Below, in pieces: positions 14,176 to 26,081 of a stretch of DNA of 64,000 nt. This DNA comes from Syngnathus acus. Its lineage: Eukaryota > Chordata > Actinopteri > Syngnathiformes > Syngnathidae. The DNA lies in contig NC_051102.1 of the NCBI RefSeq assembly GCF_901709675.1, positions 10,671,412 through 10,735,411 of the forward strand. Direction: 5' to 3'. Under the pieces are notes generated by a model. It had not been told where the DNA came from and made no database searches. It saw only the letters and a list, made by a program, of their open reading frames with translations. Made by a program: the position numbers and the translations under genes. Position 1 is the stretch's first letter. Every line of letters starts with the position of its first letter.

Positions 14176-15541
14176 AGTTAAACAGTCGCCCTTTAAAATA
14201 AATGTAATCATATTTGAACAGTTTCTTTACTGGCTTTCTATTTCAAACCTAATTCAGTTGCCGATACACATTTTCTGAACATCATTCACAGTTGCAAACC
14301 TTGCCTTTCAGATTCAACAGTTAAAAAAAAAAAAAATTCATGCTGGTTTTGATATCTAAACTGAAATCCTGATCTTCAAAGTAAAGCATCTATCTCACTG
14401 GGGAGTCAGATTTACACAGTTTGTTGGCCCAGATGATGGTCTTGTTGAAGTGGCGGCTGTCAGCTCAGTATGTTTGTGAGACGGGCGTTCTGTCCCACAT
14501 TTAAAGATCATCTTGAGCGCTAATCGACAACAACTCTGTTTGAATGATCCTGTCTGTTTTGTGTGTGTAACAGGGACGTCGGCACATGTTGCTCTCCGCC
14601 CAGCCAATTTTGTCCAAAGCTTGCATGGCCACACCAAAAGCGAATTGCATCTTGGTTCCATACTGACAAGATGAAATTTATGGAGTGGCAAACCCAAACA
14701 AAAGAAAGGAAAAAGGCTGTTTCAGATATCACAATAAAGATTTCAATTGTTATTTTGAAATAGAATGTGTGACATTACATTTACTTGTATGGACATAAAT
14801 GCCGATCTGAAGATTTTGAGCACATTGCTTTGATCCTTTTTTTTTTTTCCTTCTCAGTTCTGTCATTGCCACAACGCCTAGTTGACGCCGTGCTGTCGAT
14901 GCCAGACGCATTTGTTTGCACACCTGTTCAAAATATGCATTTGATGTGAGCCTGGCACCGAATGTAATAATATCAACTTTTATCAGAGGGAATTATCTGA
15001 GAAAGGAACAGTACCTCCCTTTAATAAACACAGCACAAGAAGTGGAAAATACTCATAATGTGCTCTGCCTTGGTGTTGCATTGATATTAACTTTCAGGTC
15101 CATCCATGTTCCTCCCTTCACCAATGAATTTAAACTGTGGGTCGTCAATTCATGTTCAATCTTTATATGTACAACACTTATTTCAGCTCCATTTAGATTT
15201 GTAAGCAAATAAAGTTGTCATTGCTTGTTTTTTTATATATATATATATATATAGAGAGAGAGTAAATTTAGTTGGCCTAAATTACATTTTTATTAAAACA
15301 TCACTTTGGAGTGTTCAAGCACAAGACTCGTTTTCTTTTATCGCTCTCTAACCCTCAAGTATGTAAAATCAAATGCTGTGTTAACTAAATAGAATTTTAT
15401 CGGTTTAAATATTGCTACACAGCAGGTGAGAAGCATCATTTTGAAACGCTTTTCAAGAAAATTGAGGTGTTTATCTAAGATGTTTTTTTTCCCCCTAATC
15501 ATGAGATTCCCTCATAATATTTCTCCCATTTTCTGCCTTAG
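14176..15541. other. Non-coding, probably intron upstream of the EC3 exon
   Basis: AT-rich, with an (AT)n-(AG)n compound microsatellite at 15233-15261, about 280 bp before the EC3 exon. No exon was seen. Confidence 0.5.
15233..15261. repeat. (AT)n-(AG)n compound microsatellite
   Basis: About ten AT units followed by five AG units, 280 bp upstream of the EC3 exon. Confidence 0.95.
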
Positions 15542-15723
15542 GTATGTGGTCCTTCTCTGTCTCGGAGCTAGCCATCCCAGGTGCTGAAATAGGACGTATC
15601 TCAGCAAGCGACGCTGACCTTGGCGAAAACGCCAAGTTGGAGTATACGATCTTGGAGGGGGAGACGGGTGACACGTTCAACATCACAGGAGTCAACCAAG
15701 AGGCCATCCTCATACTAAACAAG
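15542..15723 (+). CDS. cdh24: cdh24-like exon: first half of EC3
   Basis: This exon has 182 bp, begins with two bases of a split codon and ends in phase 0. It encodes residues 1-61 of the visible protein. The strand pattern FSVSELAIPGAEIGRI, the calcium motif SASDADLGENA and the sugar site NIT are those of type II cadherin EC3. The acceptor is ...ctgccttag and the donor gtgagc. The family exon in this place is about 188 bp by recall, so the size fits. The ATG at 15544 is an internal Met, not a start: homology continues into the split codon and no signal peptide follows. Confidence 0.9.
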
Positions 15724-17855
15724 GTGAGCCAAGGATCTACTAAAATGCCTCTTTCATCAAATCAAAATCAAAGATGAAATTGCTCCATTTTCATAATAGT
15801 GGAGCTTTGTGTTGACAGAACAGTTGTTTCTAAATACTGTCGGCACTTTCAGTCCATCTATAGCACCAAAAAAAATCATCAAATGTATTCCAAATGGGTT
15901 AGAATTATATTATGACAAGCTATAGCTGTCTTTCAGCCAGAGTTTCCATTTAGAATATTTATATGTGTAGAATGAAAAACTGCCATTCCGTTCTGTGTTC
16001 AGCTGGCTAATAGTTCCCCAAAGTACAAAGATAGATTATGACCATTTTGAGCAGTCATTTGCTAACGTGGCTGTCATCTGGAATAATTCCAGCTTCATGA
16101 AGATGTGTGGCTAGACGAGTGATGAGTGTAGTCACCTGCTCCTTACCATTACGGTTTCGTCAAGTGCATACTGCATGCACATCTGTTTCTGGATGGACAA
16201 GTAGGTCTCAATCATACATGTAGTAACTGAGTGGTGAGTGGGGGATGGACTATATGAGATATTATGCAGCCGCTCAAAAGTCGGACATTTGAAAAATAGA
16301 AATGCTCACTTTATACCGTCACCCCGGTATGTGATTTTAACGAGCACAAGCACAAGTGCATAAAGGCTGACTGATATATCAGGTCTTCTTTTGTGACATA
16401 ATAACATGTTCCATTATTACCGTTAAACAAGACATACAGTTGAAAGAAGTTGCCCCTCTACGCGACTATTAGTATAATATACTAATCGCAGCATTGGTTC
16501 AGAGAGACCCCATGTAGTAATTAAAGATTCTGTCTTCACAAAGATATGAATGCTTAGTATTGAATTTTTCAGAGAGGTATTCATTTGAGCCGACAGCGGC
16601 ACCTTCAATTATGAATCTTCACGTTTGGAATGAGTTGAAATTGCCATCAATCTGTTCCAGTCAATATAAGATCACCTTATGTTTTTTTGTTTTAATCAGG
16701 AAAGTGAAAACTGCCATTTTTTATTTTGAATGATCAAGTTTGAAGCAATCTGTAAATGATGAATTGCAATTGGAAGACCCCTTTTTCATATACGCCCCTA
16801 TTTCTTGTTGTGATGACTGGAAGACCTGAAAAGAATCAGTACAATCTGAAACACGTCATATACATTGCCTGAATGGCCAACATGAATGAAGTTGGTCGTG
16901 AAACAAAAAGGCTATTTCTTACATATTTATCAATTGATCTTTTTATTGAGATCCATGTTGTTCCACCCTCAAACACAAGCTATTTTCAGTTGGTATAAAT
17001 GTAAATAGAACGTGCATAGCAAATCCATTCTTTTGATTTGTCTCAGCTCAGATGTGCAGGATTCATGAAAAACAATCCAAACTTAGAAGAGGTTTTGCAG
17101 AACAGGATTGTTTTTCACCAATCTCCTTTGAAGTGAAGCAGAGAATTGAGGAGAGGGCAGCTATAGTACACCATGCTGGAAGAAAGAAATTGAAAGTTAG
17201 GCGCAGAGTGATGAGAAAGAAAAGGGATGAATAAAAAGTGGAGAAGATGAGAGGGAAGCTCAAATGAGGTCCTGTGAAGCAGTGACAGGACAGAGTGCCG
17301 GAACAAGGATGTTAGATGAAACTACGTGTTAGGACAGAAGGTAAAAGGTACAGAGAAGCACGGACAAACCACTTATACATCCAAGTCCAATAGAAAAAAA
17401 AAAACCTTTGACAATGAGGTGGTCTGAAAGCAACAAGAGGCAAAAAAGTGATCAATTGCCTATGAAAGTAAAATCACACTTCAACATTGGACCTGAGCCA
17501 CATCCGATTTATTTTGTGCTATTCAACCGCAGTCTGTCAGAGTGCTTGGGAGGGATGTTGTTTTGCGTTACCGTATTGACTTTATATTTGACTTCAATTG
17601 AATCCCCCTTGAAAGTAGACATTTGCCGCAATGACGTGAGCTCCTATTTACTGACGTCTCCATGAAATGGATCGAATGCCTGCGATGAGCAAATCTATCC
17701 AACAAATAGCACAACAAACCTGATTAGATTTTTTTTTTTTTTTGAAACTGCATTCATTTTTTTTTTTTATTTCATTTAAGGCAATAATGAGCTGTGTGCT
17801 CCATGTCAATATGTGCAGTCAGCAGGTTGATGTGTTGAATGAGATGATGTGTTTG

Positions 17856-17876
17856 CCCCCCCCCCCCCCCCCCCCC
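17856..17876 (+). repeat. 21-base poly-C run
   Basis: Uninterrupted C run between gatgtgtttg and gagagcagg. Run length is likely variable and prone to sequencing error. Confidence 0.9.
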
Positions 17877-18774
17877 GAGAGCAGGAGAGACTTCCAAGCG
17901 GAACAATTTGTGTTGCCACCAAGTTGGCCTTGACCTCTGCTCGTCACCTCGCCGCTGTGTGTTGAATCTCTTCGACAGACAATCAAAGATTGCACGCATA
18001 CAAATTCCGGACACGAGTGGATACGCACAACTGATAAAGCACCGAGAGACAAGTGCACACAGGCACATAATACCACACACTTGACCTTGTTCAAACTATG
18101 AGGAGAGAGGATATGAGGTGAGATTGCTGGCTAAAGAAGGATGGAAGGAAAGATGCTGAGTGCGACTTGCTTGTCGACTTCAGTAGGAAGATGTCATATG
18201 GCAGGTGCGTTCAAGCCAAAATAGAGAAAAGGAGCCCATGGAAACTATAGTTCAAATGAGCTTGGAAGACTATGAGAAGACTGCAGGCAAAAGAAGCTGA
18301 GATGCATCCGGACAGCCAAACATGGGGAGGACATGGAAATGCGAAAAGGCGGGTCATTAAAATCCTGCGAGTCTAGCTGGCGGCTGAAGCTGCCTGCTGC
18401 TTATCACTGCTTATTTACTTTCTGTCCCACAGCAATAAGAAAGCATCTATCTCTCCTCCTATTGTCCTCCTCGCCCTCTCCTGCCATCATCAGCCCACTG
18501 TCTCTATGCATTTAGTTAGTCTCTGAGCGATGTGCCGACATGAAACGCACAAGTTGAAATGCAAACTCACATCTTACAAAGATCTTTGGCACACAGTCAG
18601 GATTGTTGTCTGTGACTAAGACTTATTCTCACACGCATTAATATACATTTCAAATGAATTCAGTATTTCTAGATTGATCAAATGTCTCTTTTTAATTCTT
18701 GTGTTTTTCTATTCATTGGCGAGCATGCAGCCCGCAGCCCGTTCATTTACGAAAAATGCTCGACATATTGCACC

Positions 18775-18863
18775 TAATTGAGTTTTGATGGAGCATACGA
18801 ACAAGGCAAAAGTAGAAGTGGAAGGTAATTGGAGAATTAGCATAGGCCTCTGTGCTGTAATTG
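18775..18863. promoter_or_regulatory. Cluster of homeodomain-type core sites in a cdh24-like intron
   Basis: TAATTG occurs at 18775-18780, 18826-18831 and 18858-18863, and AATTAG at 18835-18840, in under 90 bp. TAATTR is a homeodomain core. In AT-rich DNA this may be chance. Confidence 0.2.
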
Positions 18864-19221
18864 CTCCTTGACTTCAGTAGTGCCTTCTAATGTGGTTGAG
18901 GGAAATATCTAGTGGGTGGTGTTCACTACTCATTCAAATAATCGAAGGTTTGAGAAAAACACAATCCGCTATCTCTTTACACAAGTACAATTCATAATAA
19001 TCTTTCAATAAACAGTATGATTAAAAACGACATATTATGCAGTATGATAGATATCATGCAGTGCCATTTTCTGCATTGAATAAAATCATTTTCATCATTT
19101 TGGAACGAGTTAATTGTATTTACATTGGTTGGAATGGAAACAGATGATTTCAAATGGGTGTTTGGAGTTACAAGTGTGGTCGTGGAACTAATTCAATTCT
19201 CATCTCAGGGTACAACTGTTT

Positions 19222-19498
19222 GTTTCGAGGTGTGCAAATTTATGCAAGCAGGTTATTGGCTGTTTATTCTTTATCTTTATTTTGTACAAGTTATAGGTCA
19301 GATTAATGTGGAAGAGGCTCTTGGTCTGATTTGTTTATATTGCAAAAAATGTTTTCGGGGTGTGCAAATGTATGCAATTATTGGTTGTTTATTCTTTATC
19401 TTTATTTATTTATTCTTTATTTCAATTTTTTTTACAAGTTATAGGTCATTTTATTGTGGAAGAGGCTCTTGGTCTGATTTGTTTACATTGCAAAAAGC
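19222..19498 (+). repeat. Two-copy tandem duplication, about 130-148 bp units
   Basis: Unit 1 begins near 19222 (gtttcgaggtgtgcaaattt) and unit 2 near 19352 (ttttcggggtgtgcaaatgt). Both carry gaagaggctcttggtctgat. Unit 2 has about 20 extra bases. The duplication lets a 148-codon frame run through, but I see no coding signal. Confidence 0.8.
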
Positions 19499-20560
19499 TA
19501 GCATGTGCATTTTTCTATCCACTTCATGGAGATCAATCAAGCTAATGATTTTTCAGGAGCTTCCCATTTGAGGTGTGTTCCATTTGAACAGCTGTGAGCT
19601 CTGCCAGCCTATTATTTATGCACCTTCAGAATCTCACCATATACCTGAGGGACAAGCAAGCATGTGCATATGCCAGTTTGAGGTTATTATTTCCATATGC
19701 CCCAACTTAAAACGCTTTGCTAATCCACGGTCACACGCCAGCAGCGAGCCCAGGATTATCTGTGTTTGTTTTCTCACGAGGAAAGATTGTGTTCCTATTC
19801 GCAGAGGAAGAAAGCCATGGAGGGAATGAAGAGAGTGAGCAATGTCCTGGTCAAAAGTTGAAAACTGGAAGCTTTCTACATTTGAGAGCAGGTGGGGGGG
19901 AAAAAGGGTGATGCATAACATGAGTCTATCAGAGAAGAAGACTGACGACAGCAGAGGAAGAACAAAGTCAAAAGGGAGATTACCAAGATGCTTTGTTCTC
20001 TCAATTTGTGGAGTTATGCTGATTGTCAGAAATGTCCAAAGCGCTTGTCATCACACAAATGCAATTTATGCTTTTCATTTTGGATGTACAGTAAAAAAAA
20101 AAAAAAAAAAAAAAGAGACCAAGGACAGCAGGACACACACAAAGAATAAATGTGTGATGCACACGCTATCTGGTCAGCACAAGGATTCTCTCTGTGTTCA
20201 AATGATCATTGACTTTTCAGTACATCATCAATTACAGAAGAGACAGCCAGGCTGGAGAACCACCGTGTAACATCTTGCCGAGCTCGGCGAGTCTTGTGCG
20301 TCGACTGAGCCAAACACACCCACGCTGTAAACTGAGCATGTCTGCCTCTGGGTCAGCTTCTTCTGCATCATGACTCCAGCTAGTTGGTTAGCTAATTCAT
20401 TTTTTCTAATTGTCAGAAGCATTAAAAATGGAAATTACACAGTATGATCAACTAGATGTTTCAGAATGTGTTAGCGTTCGGGGGGAAAAATACCCAGACA
20501 TAAAAATATAAAAACAAATTCCCATTGGTCTTCTCTCTAGCAGGGTATGCATTCCGTTAC

Positions 20561-20730
20561 AGCACGGGTGGGTGTCAACCCAAGGCCCGGGGGCCGGTTC
20601 CGGCCCACCACTTCACCGTATGTGGCCCACAAAAGCAAAATAATGTGTCAACTCGATGTTACTTGTTAAGATAGCAAAACTCTATATTGTCTTTCCTTTT
20701 AATAACAGTGAGATATTGCAACTTTTTTTT
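20561..20730 (+). mobile_element. hAT-type fragment (GGCCCGGGGGCC family)
   Basis: Begins cagcacgggtgggtgtcaac, then aaggcccgggggccggttcc and atgtggcccacaaaagcaaa. It is the best preserved of four copies in the window. No coding sequence; the right end is unclear. Confidence 0.6.
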
Positions 20731-23540
20731 TTGTTATAATCCCAATTTTAAAATCATTTCAAAAATTGTTTTCTGCTGTGTGTACCCATTCGATTCTATT
20801 TAAGTCATTAATAGTCCCACAAGGGGAAATTGCTCAAGCTAGGGCCTTGGATTCAACTTGGGTGTCTACTCTGATACATGAACTTTTGAGTTCGACGTTG
20901 TGTTATATTTCAATCTGGCCTTTCTGTCGTTTTCTTCTGCTGTGCCCTGTTCCATCAAGTCTTTTGCAAAGAGTACAGTGATATGATTGTGATACGTATG
21001 TTCTCTCCTACTCTTTGGAGGTGGTCACTCATGGTGGTTTTGATGTCTGAAGGAGATTAAGGTTGTGCCCATGATTAAGATGAGCCTGAGATCTCCTCGA
21101 CCCGCTTCTTCGTCAGTGCAATCGTCAAGAGGGTGATGTTTTCTTTCTGCCATCTCTACTCTCCTTTGCACAATGTCTTTGTCCTTCTCTGTGGCAAGAC
21201 CAAAGCAGACGGTGATGGATGATCAGTGAAGTCAATCAGTGTCTGCTGTGTAGAAATGCAGCCCCAACAGCTCCCGTGTTTACTTGGTTGCTGCAAAGTA
21301 CATCCTCAACTGGGCCATTTTGAGTCCCTGAGATTTGACTCCACAGGAAATCAAACGGCTCAACTGTTGACACACGGCAGATGGAAATTCCACAGCCTTG
21401 AGTGTGTTCTACTCCAGATTGTATTTTTTTGCAAACTCATTGCTGTCTTCGATGATTGTTGTGTTGTGCAAGCTTCAAGAGCTTGACGGGTGGATGGACG
21501 AGTTGTTTGTCTGGAGAGAGAACACATTTTTTCATCCACGATTATATTCATCCGTCCGCAGCCCTCATTTGAACATTTACCAGCCTAGTGCAGTACATTG
21601 CCTCCCGTGTGATCTTCTATAACAACCTGCCATGAATTCCACTCTATAAAATCTTGTGTATTATTTGTTTCCTCAGTCATTTTAATCCCTCATGAGGAAA
21701 TTTAACGCACACTCAGCCGTATGTATATGCTGCGCACCTCCCGGGGAAATAACCGCTTGCCAGTCGGCCTGCTCATTACGGCTCAAATAAATGGATTATC
21801 TTATAGAGAATGTCAAAAAAGACCCTGAAGAATTATTAACTCCAATCATGTTGAATTGAAAACTGAGCGTCTGGAGGGTGCGGAATATAAAAATGTGAAA
21901 ATGTGAACCAGTGAAAATGAAAATATTAATAAACGCCAGTCAAATAATTGATGTAGTGGGAGATAAGTGTTTCCTCATTGTTCGGACGAATGAGGGTGAA
22001 GCTTTTGAGTGTGTGTTGTGTGGTTTGTTCGAGCGTTCCCCCCTTTCACCGACACATTAGGAAAAAGAGATGGGTGGGCGATGGAGTGTGTCACAACGGC
22101 ATGGGGGAGGCAAATTGGCATGTGCCGGATGAAAAAAGGAGGGCGATGAGGATGAGTGTATACTCACAGTGCAAGCGACACCTCTCCTCCCCTGACTGAT
22201 TTTCGACTCCTTCCTGTAATAGGAACCATATTAAGAGAACTTTTTTTTTTTTTTTTTTCTTCCTGACACAATACACAAATGCACGCCCACTGTCTTTGTC
22301 TTTGCCTCTCTCGCCAACACGTTTGTTTTGTTCTGTGGGAGTATCCCAGCAATGACTTTGTTTTCTCTCTTTCAATATAACATTTCTCTTTTCTGGCCGA
22401 AAAGTGCTGACTTCCTGCGATGCAGTTTGCTGAGGTTTACAGCTCACGGAGAAGGGGATGTGGTGGAATAGAAAATGAGAGATTAGAAATAAAGAGAGGA
22501 GGAAGCAGGATATCAATATTCCCACTGAAGCCTGAATCCACACATTTATTTTTTTTTCGACTGGAATTTGATAGCAAATATTCTGCAAAGCCAGAGATCC
22601 TATTTCTTTTCGGAAATGATACACGCTTACAGACGTACAGCTGTGACAGAAGATCTAAAAGCGTACACATTGAAAAAGGGCCACTCGGAGCAACTCCTAA
22701 ACACAGCCACCCTCGTGGATGTTTTCCACACCAAAACAATCTCCTACGCGTGTCTATTTGTCCACTCCCTGTAACAAGCTGCTCTGCAGAGATGATCAGA
22801 GCTCATATTTTGTTGCTTATAGCAGGCTCACAATTACACGGCCACCTTAGGCAAATAAGTATAAATAAATAAAGAAGTCATTTGGAACAAGCAACTATTA
22901 CGCTAACAAGGTCCAATCTGAAACACAATGTTTGCTCTGGCGTAAAGAAGGCTTTCCACGCAATCATGATGATCAAAGTAGATGAGTTGTCATGGTAATG
23001 TCTCAATTTAAATTGTACCGAGGCAGCAACAGGCCCTTCTGTGTGAACTTTGCGTGCTCTTCAATTGAGTCTCTGCCCACTAATACTTAGTGTCATCAAA
23101 ATAATATGTAGTAATATTTATGAATTAATGGTTCGGTTCGGAAACCGATCTTTTATTCTGAAACATCACAGCTATAAATTACAACCCATGGTGAAATCTG
23201 TATTGCACAATCTTTCATAGGTCCAACTTAAACAAAAAATGTCGTTAGCTACTATACTAAAAAGGTGTCAAAAAATAATGTATATTGAGAGACACATAAA
23301 GCCTAATTAATAAGTCTAATTAAATTTTGCAATTGACCAGTGTAATTATTTGTTTTAAATATTTCTGCTATTGATATGCAAACAAACACTTGCAGTATTT
23401 GGAGGCTGAAAATAGCGTGTAAAGGGGAAAACAAATCTCATTTGCATATTGATCCTCTTTCAATTGCTACCATTACAGAATCCATACAGCAATGGATTCA
23501 AAGCTCAAGTGGTTCATTTTCTCTCCTAATTTCTCTCCAG

Positions 23541-23797
23541 GCCGTCGACTACGAAAGCCGCAGTTCCTACTCTTTCTCTGTGGAGGTTCTCAATCCCACC
23601 GTGGACCCTCGCTTTTTGCGTCGAGGATCTATTAAAGACAGAGCTTCAATCAGAGTCGCGGTGCTGGATGCGGACGAACCGCCAAGGTTCTCCAGGTCAC
23701 GCTACCACATGGACGTTTCGGAAAACTGCCCTCCAGCCTGCACTGTGGGCCGAGTCAGTGCTGTTGACCCAGACACCGGTCTGACTAATAACATCAG
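23541..23797 (+). CDS. cdh24: cdh24-like exon: end of EC3 and start of EC4
   Basis: This exon has 257 bp, phase 0 in and phase 2 out, and covers residues 62-146. It opens with AVDYESRSSYSFSVEVLNP, the EC3 strand with its calcium-site Asp-Tyr-Glu. It carries the EC3-EC4 linker as DADEPPRFS, the usual type II variant of DxNDNxP. It ends in the first EC4 strands with VDPDTG. The acceptor is ttctctccag and the donor gtatat. Confidence 0.92.
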
Positions 23798-24625
23798 GTA
23801 TATTCCAATTTCATAGAAGTGTAGAGCGCACAGCAAAACCGAAAAGAAACATCCGTATATATTCATTTTGTGATTTTGTTTGACGCACACGTCCATTTTT
23901 AAATACAGCTGCCTTCAAAATTTTTTTTCCTATTGCGTTTGTTTGAGAGTTCAAAGTGCTATCATTTCACCAAACTCCCAATTTAAATATTTTTTTTATC
24001 ATAATATAACAGCACTACTGTATTTTTCATTTGATCTCTCTGAGGAAAAAAGATCACCATTGATTTCCAGCTACATTTGTAAATGGAGGATATTCAGCCC
24101 CTTGGCTTGAAGCTTAGCAACGGTTACTGCTAAACAAATTATTGAAGCGAACCAAAAGCCCACTCAGTGTTCCCCAGAGCCAGAAAGCAACCACAGAAGC
24201 TTGTGCAGATCCTAAGCTTTTTTGTTGCAGAAGGTTATTCCAACAGTTTTGAGGATGGCAAGGCGGTAATTTGTCTGCAACACAAATGTACTCCCAATTA
24301 GCATGGGCAAAAGTGCTACGAGTAAGTGTGTGGGGAGGAACGATGTATAAAAAAGATATTCAAATGATCTGTAGCACTTCAAAAGACTCCCTATCATCTT
24401 TGATAATCTCCCTATATTAATACTTTGGCCATTTGAATGCAGACTTCCTCTTATCGCTCCCTTGCACACTGAGCCCCGTTTTCTCCTGCTTTTTTCTCTT
24501 CCCTTCAGCGTCACTCTTTTGTTGTACTTTACCTCTCTATGCCCTGCTTTTTTTGTGCCTTACTTTCCCTCTCTCTCTCACTCTCTCTCTCTCGCGGGCT
24601 ATTTTTCTTCTTTGCTTTTCTCCAG
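23798..24625 (+). other. cdh24-like intron in EC4, 828 bp
   Basis: AT-rich 5' part, with a long C/T-rich tract (about 24470-24625) ahead of the acceptor. No other feature. Confidence 0.85.
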
Positions 24626-24762
24626 GTTCTCTATTGATCCTCAGTCCGATCCAGAGGCTCTCTTTCGCATCACCCCAGACTCCGGCCTCATCACCACAGC
24701 CATGGAACTCGACCGGGAACGTGAGCACTGGCACAACATATCTATCATTGCCACCCAGAGAG
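24626..24762 (+). CDS. cdh24: cdh24-like exon: middle of EC4
   Basis: This exon has 137 bp, the size I recall for this type II cadherin exon, and covers residues 147-192. It encodes FSIDPQSDPEALFRI, SGLITT and MELDRERE (the calcium-binding LDRE), then WHNISIIATQR with an N-glycosylation site. A pyrimidine-rich tract of more than 100 bases precedes the acceptor ttctccag. The donor is gttagt. Confidence 0.92.
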
Positions 24763-25959
24763 GTTAGTTGAGTGTTTTGAATATTTAAAAGCATACGAAA
24801 TTTGGATACAGCTCTAATATTGGCTTAACCTGTACATGTGTATGGAATATGATAACTTGTACATTTTGCACCAACTATTCAGACTAATTCATTTGTGAGC
24901 AGACATCCGGCTTGCATAAAGTTTGCAGACCTCAATTTCATATTTACTGTGAAGAAATGAAGCCTTAAACTTGCTTCATGAACCAGTTACTGTATACACT
25001 GACTTGACATTTAAACCAACAGTGCCATCTAGAGGAGACAACAACCGGTTCATGAGGCCAATTTGAAGCTTCATTTTCTCATCTCGAATAAATACCAAAT
25101 TCTCACACCAAATTCCTTCTACAGTTTCTAGAACTGTCTCCCCCTGGATAAAGTTCCTCTTTGCTCCAAATATATTCCGGACTTGCTGTGTGAGTCGTGT
25201 TGTGTTGACAGAGGAGCACAGCAAGTTTCTGTCTCCAATAATGAGCCCCATCTAATAAAGAAATTGTTGAGGCAGTGTGCTCAGCGGGTCTCACGATGGC
25301 CGGCCACAGGCACACACTTCACCCCTATGGCTTTATGAGCTATTTTCACCAATGGGAAACCTTGATTTTGGTTCTGTTTGTGCAGGTTAGCCAGAATTGT
25401 GTCACTACTGCAGCCTAAAATGCAACAGTGAGCTCTGAATGGGCACATTTGAAGCACGGCTGTGAGAGCGAGCGCGTTCAAGTGTGTCAATCCGAGCCAA
25501 TGAGCTCCGGAAGACCCTCCGCTAATCCATTTGAACCCCACTCTTGCGCAACTCCATGCATATTGACTGTTCTCCGCATCGTGGCTCTCACACACTTCAG
25601 GCTGTTGTGCTTCCTCAGAATGGAGCGCTTGTGTGTCTTGCGCAGTGGAAACATCCAATATTTTCCAGCTGAGGACCTGAGTGCTGCAGCTGCAGCAGCA
25701 GCAGCAGCAGCCAAATCAGACTTTATATTCAGCAAAGCCACAAATGGGATCTGAGTGCTAAGGTTTGGATTAACACCAAAATGCTTGCGTTTACCCACAA
25801 GTACAATTGAGCCGATTTAATGGGGTGCGTATTGCACCTTTGTGTGCATTCAAAGGGATGTTTATTGCTTCTGGGAATTTTCTTCATCGAATTTTATATT
25901 TGGAGCGCTTTGTGTGGACTTTGTGTTGTAAACAATCTGTGTCTTAATTGCTTTTTCAG
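24763..25959 (+). other. cdh24-like intron, 1.2 kb
   Basis: Contains one MITE (24949-25084) and a GCA/GCT trinucleotide run near 25684-25711. The latter makes poly-Ala frames on both strands that I do not call. Confidence 0.8.
24949..25084. mobile_element. MITE with about 40-bp inverted repeats (copy 1)
   Basis: The left arm contains atgaagccttaaacttgctt then catgaaccagtt. The right arm (25043-25084) is its imperfect inverse (aaccggttcatgaggccaat, then ttgaagcttcatttt). It lies in a cdh24-like intron and is related to copy 2 at 55160. Confidence 0.6.
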
Positions 25960-26081
25960 ACAACCCCAGCCAGGTGTCCCGGGTTCCGGTTGCAATCGAG
26001 ACATTGGACCTGAATGACAATGCTCCGGAGCTGGACAGACAGTACACGACGGCCATGTGTGACTCATCGACCATTGGAAAG
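25960..26081 (+). CDS. cdh24: cdh24-like exon: end of EC4 and start of EC5
   Basis: This exon has 122 bp, the size recalled for the family, and covers residues 193-233. It encodes DNPSQVSRVPVAIETLDLND followed by NAPEL, the EC4-EC5 calcium linker, then the EC5 start with a Cys (TTAMCDS) that type II cadherins share. The acceptor is ctttttcag and the donor gtattc. Confidence 0.92.

Larger units (their letters stand above)
15724..23540 (+). other. cdh24-like intron, 7.8 kb
   Basis: This intron lies between the two EC3 exons. It contains a 21-base C run (17856-17876), a cluster of TAATTG motifs (18775-18863), a two-copy tandem duplication (19222-19498), a 22-base A run (20093-20114) and an hAT-type fragment (20561-20730). 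No other gene is supported. Confidence 0.8.

Noticed and set aside
15544-15777. ATG at 15544 as a gene start
   Set aside because: It lies two bases inside an exon whose homology is to mid-EC3; no signal peptide follows.
19125-19571. 148-codon hydrophobic frame
   Set aside because: Made by the two-copy duplication in AT-rich DNA; reads as Phe/Ile/Leu-rich noise.
22091-22624. 177-codon minus-strand frame
   Set aside because: Passes through a poly-A/poly-T run (Lys repeat) and shows no domain; chance frame in an intron.
25428-25798. Poly-Ala frames on both strands
   Set aside because: A GCA/TGC repeat gives Ala in both directions; no gene evidence.
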